Shown in pieces: positions 52,946 to 58,663 of a stretch of 58,663 nucleotides of DNA; position 1 is the first letter of the stretch; each line of letters starts with the position of its first letter. This stretch comes from Tissierellales bacterium (GTDB lineage: Bacteria > Bacillota > Clostridia > Tissierellales > JAOAQY01). The notes under the pieces are model-generated. The model was given only the letters and a program-made list of their open reading frames with translations. It ran no database searches and was not told the DNA's origin. The stretch is taken from NCBI GenBank assembly GCA_025210965.1, contig JAOAQY010000197.1:1-58663 (forward strand), written 5' to 3'. The position numbers and the translations under genes are program-made.

Positions 52946-53063
52946 TCGCTGTTTAGCGATCACAAATTCATAATAACAAAGATAAAACGCGATGTCAATC
53001 CATTTCATTATATTTTAAAATTATTTTACTCTTTATTAACACTTTTTAACATTTGAATGTAAA
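52946..53063. promoter_or_regulatory. Two palindromes between tetR and the MATE gene
   Basis: TCGCT-GTTT-AGCGA (52946-52959) lies just upstream of the tetR start, and TTTAACATT-TG-AATGTAAA (about 53045-53063) upstream of the MATE gene. Either could be the TetR operator; the second is nearer the exporter promoter. Confidence 0.45.
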
Positions 53064-53135
53064 ATAGTTTTGTTGTAAACTAATAGCATAACTTGTAAAT
53101 TTCATCCATACGATGACTTTGAAAGGAGCTTTTTT

Positions 53136-54482
53136 ATGAATTCATCCGACAAAAGACAAATGATTTTAAGTGGAAATATGAACAAAGTTCTACTTACATT
53201 AGCCGCCCCAATAATGCTAAATAACCTCATACAAACTATATACAATTTGACAGATACTTGGTTCGTAGGTCAAATAGATGAGATATATGTAGGAGCTATA
53301 ACACTTGTATGGCCTGTAATATTTTTTGTAATGGCTCTAGGGCTCGGTATAGCAGCTGGAGGTTCTACTCTAATTTCTCAATATATAGGATCTGAAGATT
53401 ATGATAAAGCAACTAAAATATCTGGTCAAATGATATTTTTTTCAATTGTTTTTTCTATTATATTTGGTATTCTTGGATATTTATTAGCCCCAACTTTAGT
53501 TAGTTTATTTGGAGCTGAAGACAAGATTTATCATGCTTCAACTACGTTTTTGAAAATAATATTAGCTGGTATGCCCACTATGTTTTTGATGTTTTCATAT
53601 AACTCTATACGACAGGGGTTTGGCGATACCTTTAAGCCCATGATTATAGGAGGGCTTTCCGTTGGGCTAAATATACTGCTTGACCCTATTTTTATATTTG
53701 TATTTAATCTTGGAATTGCAGGGGCTGCATATGCAACAGTTCTTGCAAGAGGTATATTTGCTATATATGCTATTTCAACTCTTTTCAAATCAACATCAGA
53801 ACATAAGCTTCACATAAATGATTTGAGACCCGATAGGATTTTATTAAAAGAAATACTAAGAATTGGATTGCCATCTTCTATAGGTCAATCTACTGCGGCA
53901 CTTGGTTTCTCAGTACTTAATTTCTTCATAATATCATATGGTGATAGTACTATAACAGCTTTTGGTATAGGAAATAGAATAAATTCACTAGTGCTAATGC
54001 CTGCGATGGGAATTGGCAATGCTTTAATTCCTATAATCGGTCAGAATCTAGGAGCCGACAATCTACCTAGAGCAAAGGAAGCCATAAAGCAAAGTGCTAT
54101 TCTCTCTACTGTTTTTTTAGTAATTGGTGGATGTACAATCTTTTTATTGTCAGAGAGTATAGTTAGGCAATTCGCAGAAAGTCAGCACATTGTTGATCTT
54201 TCCACAAATTATTTGCATTGGATATCTGCCGGACTTCCTTTGATGGGTTTTTTCCAAATTCTAATAGGAGTATTTCAAGGTTCTGGTCATACAAAATCAG
54301 CAATGATTATAACTATGGGCAGATTGTGGCTAGTTAGAATTCCTCTTATAATATTATTTAAGACATTTACTGCTTGGGAATCAAATGGAGTTTGGTACGC
54401 TATGGTTTTAAGCAATGCGATAATTTGCATCGTTGGTTTTTCTATATTTAAAACTGGCAGATGGCAGAAAAAAATAATTTAA
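53136..54482 (+). CDS. MATE-family efflux protein
   Basis: A 12-helix cation-coupled drug exporter of 448 residues with the two MatE repeats; the conserved PIMLNNLIQTIYN start, the GxG-rich LGLGIAAGGSTLISQYIG segment and an internal repeat starting at about 235 are clear. The start follows GAAAGGAG. It is divergent from a TetR-type gene and ends at a bidirectional terminator. Confidence 0.92.
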   Translation: MNSSDKRQMILSGNMNKVLLTLAAPIMLNNLIQTIYNLTDTWFVGQIDEIYVGAITLVWPVIFFVMALGLGIAAGGSTLISQYIGSEDYDKATKISGQMIFFSIVFSIIFGILGYLLAPTLVSLFGAEDKIYHASTTFLKIILAGMPTMFLMFSYNSIRQGFGDTFKPMIIGGLSVGLNILLDPIFIFVFNLGIAGAAYATVLARGIFAIYAISTLFKSTSEHKLHINDLRPDRILLKEILRIGLPSSIGQSTAALGFSVLNFFIISYGDSTITAFGIGNRINSLVLMPAMGIGNALIPIIGQNLGADNLPRAKEAIKQSAILSTVFLVIGGCTIFLLSESIVRQFAESQHIVDLSTNYLHWISAGLPLMGFFQILIGVFQGSGHTKSAMIITMGRLWLVRIPLIILFKTFTAWESNGVWYAMVLSNAIICIVGFSIFKTGRWQKKII

Positions 54483-54568
54483 TCCACTACTAGGTCAAAG
54501 CCATAGTGGCTCTACGCTTTCAAATTGCAAAAAAGTTTCTGCAATGCTTTGCTCTGATAATTTTCAAT

Positions 54569-54649
54569 AAAAAATATGCCTAGCGTTTTAAGTTACCCCT
54601 CAAAATTTTTATTTTGGAGATAATTTAAATAGCAACTAGGCATATTTTT
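54569..54649. terminator. Bidirectional terminator with an internal hairpin
   Basis: AAAATATGCCTAG/CTAGGCATATTTT (13 bp) closes a loop of about 53 nt that contains a second stem (CTCAAAAT/ATTTTGGAG). It serves the MATE gene and the convergent coiled-coil gene. Confidence 0.8.
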
Positions 54650-54655
54650 ACACTT

Positions 54656-55297
54656 TTAATTTTTATTGATACGTTCTTCTTTTTTCTTCCTATCTTTTTC
54701 AATTTCTTTTTTTCTATCATTTATGTTTTTAAGCTCTTTTAATGATTCTGCTTCGACTTTAGTTTGCTTCATCTCGACTTCTTCTGCCTTCTCTATCTTC
54801 GATTCGTCAAAATATCTACCGACCTTTGCTTCTGCTCTATAAATTTTAGCGCTATGCTTCATACCATGTCCTAGTGCCATTTTTTTAGCAGCACTTTGAT
54901 ATGCTCCCATATTTTGAATCATATCTTCCATTTCTATTTCAGAAACCTCCTCTTTTGAATCGGCTTTTTCAATCTGTCTTTCGCGAGCTTTTTTCTTTAT
55001 CTTTTCTTCTTCTTGTTTTATCTTCTGACGGTGCTGCTCTTCCATTCGCAAATCCAACAATTTTATCTGACTTTTCAAATTTTTAATGAGTTCTTGCTTT
55101 ATTTCAGTTGGCGAGTCACCTTCTTGTATCTTTGTAATCCGCTCCTCTAATTTTTGTTTTAGTGCCATCAAGCTTTCCTGTGGACTTTTTTTGAATATCT
55201 CTCTTCCAAATTTGTGATTACTAAACTTTTTGTCTAGATTAAATTTAGTAACTGGTTTACTATTTGCACTTGCTAAATGAAATTTTATCTCCGCCAT
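54656..55297 (-). CDS. Charged coiled-coil protein of unknown function
   Basis: A protein of 213 residues, very rich in Lys and Glu, without a signal peptide, membrane segment or cysteine. Heptad-like helical stretches span about 45-115 and 160-213; a more ordered middle part (GAYQSAAKKMALGHGM) lies near 133-148. I do not recognise a family. The gene starts 18 nt after cdsB on the same strand with no terminator between, so it is probably cotranscribed from the sigma-54 promoter. A role in cysteine catabolism would be a guess. Confidence 0.7.
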   Translation of the reverse strand: MAEIKFHLASANSKPVTKFNLDKKFSNHKFGREIFKKSPQESLMALKQKLEERITKIQEGDSPTEIKQELIKNLKSQIKLLDLRMEEQHRQKIKQEEEKIKKKARERQIEKADSKEEVSEIEMEDMIQNMGAYQSAAKKMALGHGMKHSAKIYRAEAKVGRYFDESKIEKAEEVEMKQTKVEAESLKELKNINDRKKEIEKDRKKKEERINKN

Positions 55298-55315
55298 AGA
55301 ATTCTCCCCCTAGTC

Positions 55316-56599
55316 TTATTGCATCTCCCTCATGACTTGAAGGATGACGCTATCTGTAATTCTCATTCCTTTATCAGATACTATTCCTAGATTTCTTATA
55401 GTTTCTTCTACTGTTTCTCCGACTATCCCATTGTGCATAGGTACTATACTTCCCTCTAGTGCGAGTAAGGCTGATTGAACTGCTGCCGAAGCAGATGTAG
55501 CCAACTTCAACGCACATCCAACTTTTGCTCCATCGCAAACCATACCGCTAGTATTCGCTAGCATATTGTTTATTACTCCATCAATTTGATCATAACTAGC
55601 TCCCATAAGCCATGCTAATGCCGCACCAGCTCCTGTACCTGCCGCTACTCCACAACCACAAATAGCCGATAATCTTCCTATATAATTTTTTATATAGCTA
55701 TTTATAAGATGACTTATGGCAAGTGATTTCGCCATACGCTCATCGTCTACCTCTATTTTTTTAGAATACGCTACTAATGGCAATATCGCTGTAAGCCCAT
55801 TGTTCCCGCTTCCATTTGAACTCATAACAGGAAGTGTTGTACCTGACATTCTAGCATCAGATGCTGCTGCAGTAAGTACCATAGCTATATTGTGTAAATC
55901 GTCGCTCAATATACCTTTTTCTATATTTGCCTGAAGTCCATAGCCAACACCCATACCTAATTTACTCTCTAAACCCTTTTTGGCAATACGCTCATTCATC
56001 TCAAATCCATCTAGCATAAATTCTAAATCATTACCGTTCATACTCTCTACTACTTGAATTATCTCACGAATTGGCAATGTATACAACAAGTTTTTTGAAC
56101 TATTAGTAGTAGAATTTTCTACTCTATCATCAACTAAAGCTTTTCCGTCAACATCTATATATGTAAAATTATTGTGCTTACCCTGTATTATAACTTTAGA
56201 GCTACCTCCGTTAGTTTTGTAAACTACTTCTATATATATTTTTTCATCAGTATCCGCTATATCTAAACTCAATTTACCTGATTTCAAAAGTGCTTTAGCA
56301 CTATCAACTTCACGGTCTTCTATTTCACTAAGTACTTCTAGATTTTTCTCACTATCTCCTGCTATTATCCCCAAAGCCGCTGCTATAAATAAACCGACTT
56401 CTTCTGTATGTGGTATTCCTACCGCTAATCCATTCTTGTATATATTTGGACTAACCTTAACTGATATATCTTCTATTACTCCGTATTTTAGCTCTTTTGC
56501 CTTTGCACACGCTAGCGCTACCGCTACTGGCTCAGTACATCCCATTGCTGGAACAACTTCTCTCTTTAGTGTCTCTAATATCATATCGCTTCTATTCAT
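55316..56599 (-). CDS. cdsB: L-cysteine desulfidase (CdsB/CyuA family)
   Basis: Iron-sulfur enzyme that splits L-cysteine into pyruvate, ammonia and sulfide. It matches the serine dehydratase-alpha-like UPF0597 family with C21 (AMGCTEP), a CGCGVAAGTGAG stretch near residue 315 and MVCDGAKVGC near 357, which supply the cluster cysteines. The start follows GGAGGTG. A -24/-12 promoter and an enhancer-binding activator gene stand directly upstream, the same arrangement as the SigL/CdsR-controlled cdsB of Clostridioides difficile. Length of 427 is typical. Confidence 0.88.
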   Translation of the reverse strand: MNRSDMILETLKREVVPAMGCTEPVAVALACAKAKELKYGVIEDISVKVSPNIYKNGLAVGIPHTEEVGLFIAAALGIIAGDSEKNLEVLSEIEDREVDSAKALLKSGKLSLDIADTDEKIYIEVVYKTNGGSSKVIIQGKHNNFTYIDVDGKALVDDRVENSTTNSSKNLLYTLPIREIIQVVESMNGNDLEFMLDGFEMNERIAKKGLESKLGMGVGYGLQANIEKGILSDDLHNIAMVLTAAASDARMSGTTLPVMSSNGSGNNGLTAILPLVAYSKKIEVDDERMAKSLAISHLINSYIKNYIGRLSAICGCGVAAGTGAGAALAWLMGASYDQIDGVINNMLANTSGMVCDGAKVGCALKLATSASAAVQSALLALEGSIVPMHNGIVGETVEETIRNLGIVSDKGMRITDSVILQVMREMQ

Positions 56600-56633
56600 A
56601 ATGGCACCTCCGCATATATTTGTTTTTATATAC

Positions 56634-56650
56634 TTGCAAATAGCGTGCCA
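56634..56650 (-). promoter_or_regulatory. Sigma-54 promoter of cdsB
   Basis: On the minus strand TGGCAC-GCTAT-TTGCA (56650 down to 56635) matches the -24/-12 consensus TGGCAC-N5-TTGCW exactly. The expected start is near 56625, about 25 nt before the cdsB start codon. Confidence 0.92.
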
Positions 56651-56683
56651 TTTAACAAATCGCTCAAATAAGCCATCCGTACA

Positions 56684-56708
56684 AAAAAAGTCTCAAAACG
56701 AGACTTTT
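56684..56708 (-). terminator. Terminator of the activator gene, overlapping an enhancer palindrome
   Basis: AAAAAGTCTC-GTTTT-GAGACTTTTTTT on the minus strand. The stem itself is one of the three GTCTC-type palindromes, so one sequence serves as RNA hairpin and DNA site. Confidence 0.75.
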
Positions 56709-56788
56709 TCCGACCTTTTTCGTCTCAATATGAGATTATTTCTATCATTTCTTCTTCTTTTTGCTCTTTTTTCGTCTCAATATGAGAC
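56690..56788 (-). promoter_or_regulatory. Three upstream activator palindromes
   Basis: GTCTCAATATGAGAC at 56774-56788, GTCTCAATATGAGAT at 56722-56736 and GTCTCAAAACGAGAC at 56690-56704. Start-to-start distances are 32 and 52 nt, close to three and five turns of DNA, so all face the same side. The first two lie in the coding end of the activator gene or at its stop. They are probable binding sites of the sigma-54 activator. Confidence 0.75.
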
Positions 56789-58557
56789 TCTTCGTTTTCG
56801 ATCATTTTATATTTTTTTAATTTTCTATAAAGTGTCGCCCTACTGATTCCCAATGCTTTTGCAGCTTCTTCTACTTTTTTAGGACAATTAGCATATATAT
56901 TCATAGTTTTTTCTATAGCACTTTTCTCTAATTCATCAAGTGTCTGTGGTACATATACTTCCTCTTGACTATCTACTCCTCTAAATTTACTCGGCAAATC
57001 CTCTATATCTATTTTATCTTTTTTGCACATATTTATAGCATATTCTAGTACATTCTCAAGTTCTCTTACATTTCCTTCCCATGCATGTTTTTTCAAACTC
57101 ATTTTAGCTCTATCGCTTATTTTAGTTATTTGTTTATCTAGTTTATCATTGAATTTTTTCAATCCAAAATCTATGAGTTCATCTAAATCATCAGGTCTCA
57201 TCCTAAGTGGTGGTATTTTTATTGGTATTACATTCAATCTATAGTACAAATCACTTCTAAATGCACCTTCTGCTACCTGCTTTTCTAAATCTCTATTAGT
57301 TGCTGCTATTATTCTTATATCTATAGGGATACTAGACGTTCCTCCTATTTTTTCTATAGTCTTTTCTTGCAACACCCTTAGAAGTTTTGTCTGTAAGTGA
57401 AGAGGCATATCTCCGATTTCATCTAGAAATAATGTTCCCTTACGTGCTAATTCAAATTTTCCTGCCTTCCCGCTCTTTTTGGCACCTGTAAATGCACCCG
57501 ATTCATATCCAAACAATTCACTTTCTAATAGTTGTTCTGGAATAGCTGCACAATTTATTGCTATAAATGGTCTCTGCGCTCTATGACTGTGAAAATGTAT
57601 TGCTCTAGCAAATAGTTCTTTACCTGTACCGCTCTCTCCTTGTATAAGCACTGTAGAATTCGATTTGGCAGCTTGAATAGCCTTATCCTTTACCTTAGTC
57701 ATACATGTGCTCTGGCCTTTTATATCATCAATTCTAGTAATTAATGTGCCTGTACTTATGTTGTTTACCATATTTAGCATATCTTTTGTATTCGTTATAG
57801 TCACCAATACTCCAAGTTTTTTCTCTTTCTGACAAATAGATTTTGCCTCGTAATATCCTCTAAAAACTTTATCACCATAATCATATTCAAAAGCTTTTTT
57901 CTCTGTATAATTTGTCTTCTTCACAATTTCTTCTATGTCTAAATCTTTAAAGAAAGATTTCATATTGCTACGTTCAGCAACAGCTTCATCTACATGCAAT
58001 AATTTCACGAACTTATTGTTATAATGTAGTACCTTTCCCTCATAATCAAATGCTATTATACCGTCCTCTACAGAGTTCAACACAGCTTCTAGCTCTTTCA
58101 GCAATATTTTGTTGACTTCTGATTGTTTCAATTCTAAGTATTTTGATGAAATCAAATCAGCCATTTTTTTCAAAAAATACATCAAGTTTCTCTGGTTATA
58201 GCAAATTCTTTCTTTTTGATTCTCATCAAAAGCAATTAGCCCTATTACACCTATAGCTTCATTTTCTATCAATATAGGACAGCACACCTCTGCAAATTCA
58301 GTACAATGTCCGCGCTTTTCACACTCATCACATACAAAGTTTTTTCCTGGGTCCTCTATTATGTATGCCTTTGCTTTTTTTAGTGCATATCCAAAAGCAC
58401 TCTTTATTCCAACTGACTCTCCTATTTTTTCTTTGTACCTTCCTGTTCCAGCTATACGCTCTAGATTATGATCTATTATTGTTACATCTACTTTTATAAC
58501 ACTTGATATCGCCTCGGATATGTTTTGTACATCTTCATAAAGTTCCTTTAGTTGCAT
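56725..58557 (-). CDS. cdsR: Sigma-54-dependent activator with Cys-rich sensor region (CdsR-like)
   Basis: Enhancer-binding protein of 610 residues: an N-terminal sensor with clustered cysteines C76, C79, C85, C92 and C93, a PAS domain (about 155-260), an AAA+ domain with Walker A GESGTGKE (307-314) and the sigma-54 contact loop GAFTGA (354-359), and a Fis-type helix-turn-helix at about 555-590. It lies just upstream of cdsB. By analogy with Clostridioides difficile it should activate cdsB when cysteine is plentiful. The Cys cluster could bind a metal or cluster, or react with thiols; that is an inference. Confidence 0.88.
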   Translation of the reverse strand: MQLKELYEDVQNISEAISSVIKVDVTIIDHNLERIAGTGRYKEKIGESVGIKSAFGYALKKAKAYIIEDPGKNFVCDECEKRGHCTEFAEVCCPILIENEAIGVIGLIAFDENQKERICYNQRNLMYFLKKMADLISSKYLELKQSEVNKILLKELEAVLNSVEDGIIAFDYEGKVLHYNNKFVKLLHVDEAVAERSNMKSFFKDLDIEEIVKKTNYTEKKAFEYDYGDKVFRGYYEAKSICQKEKKLGVLVTITNTKDMLNMVNNISTGTLITRIDDIKGQSTCMTKVKDKAIQAAKSNSTVLIQGESGTGKELFARAIHFHSHRAQRPFIAINCAAIPEQLLESELFGYESGAFTGAKKSGKAGKFELARKGTLFLDEIGDMPLHLQTKLLRVLQEKTIEKIGGTSSIPIDIRIIAATNRDLEKQVAEGAFRSDLYYRLNVIPIKIPPLRMRPDDLDELIDFGLKKFNDKLDKQITKISDRAKMSLKKHAWEGNVRELENVLEYAINMCKKDKIDIEDLPSKFRGVDSQEEVYVPQTLDELEKSAIEKTMNIYANCPKKVEEAAKALGISRATLYRKLKKYKMIENEESHIETKKEQKEEEMIEIISY

Positions 58558-58663
58558 GTGAATCCCCCCAACACAGCTAAATTAGCTAATTTTAATTTGA
58601 TCTACACAGGTTGTTTTGTACCCTATTTTTTCTAATCTATTCTCATCAAAAAAGTACTTTATA
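58558..58663. other. Region upstream of the activator gene
   Basis: About 100 AT-rich bases with the GGGGGG ribosome binding site of the activator gene and a TTAGCTAA-like palindrome near 58582-58593. I see no further gene. Confidence 0.4.

Overview
The window is AT-rich, gene-dense chromosomal DNA with strong Shine-Dalgarno sites and many intrinsic terminators. It carries a tig-clpP-clpX-lon-engB chaperone/protease cluster, a xylF-xylG-xylH operon followed by a XylFII/LytS/YesN-type sensor, Gram-positive-type lipoproteins and a sigma-54-controlled cysteine desulfidase. Together these point to a low-GC Bacillota of class Clostridia. Genus and species cannot be fixed from this stretch. I see no rRNA, tRNA, CRISPR array, transposase or prophage.

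Layout. 1-2.3 kb: recQ (cut by the window edge) and an RsbW-like ATPase. 2.5-9.3 kb: tig-clpP-clpX-lon-engB on the minus strand behind a near-consensus promoter. 9.4-11 kb: a candidate small RNA, a 15-bp tandem repeat array and an orphan response regulator. 11-16.6 kb: a purine-riboswitch-controlled operon, xpt plus a BMP-type nucleoside ABC importer. 16.6-20.9 kb: a MacB-like efflux or lipoprotein-type ABC system with an HlyD adaptor. 21-25.1 kb: two Cache-domain histidine kinases in tandem. 25.2-28.9 kb: an M24 peptidase, an XRE-cupin regulator and an MFS exporter. 28.6-33.1 kb: two divergent drug-exporter transcription units, each with its own promoter, leader peptide and intrinsic terminator(s). 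33-36 kb: a TfoX C-terminal protein, a C_GCAxxG protein and nadE. 36-44 kb: a xylose ABC importer and its three-component sensor. 44-47.2 kb: larE-larB-larC for the nickel-pincer cofactor, with LarC split by an apparent -1 frameshift and carrying a 72-residue His-rich insert. 47-55.3 kb: an HD-GYP protein, an MFS/HTH pair, a HAD phosphatase, galE, a TetR/MATE pair and a coiled-coil protein. 55.3-58.6 kb: a cysteine desulfidase behind a near-perfect sigma-54 promoter, with three helically phased palindromes and its enhancer-binding activator upstream.

The most interesting part is 28.6-29.5 kb. Upstream of the heterodimeric ABC exporter, a 60-codon leader ORF ends on a segment that can pair with the left arm of the first of two tandem terminators that share the same stem sequence. 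If that pairing forms, the freed right arm of terminator 1 can capture the left arm of terminator 2, so one ribosome stall could open both terminators in sequence. A 33-codon ORF then overlaps the ribosome binding site of the exporter. The divergent MFS exporter has a simpler version of the same design. I infer a switch that senses ribosome-targeting drugs, comparable in principle to the known leader-peptide attenuation of Bacillus subtilis bmrCD. The pairing is read directly from the sequence; the function is inferred.
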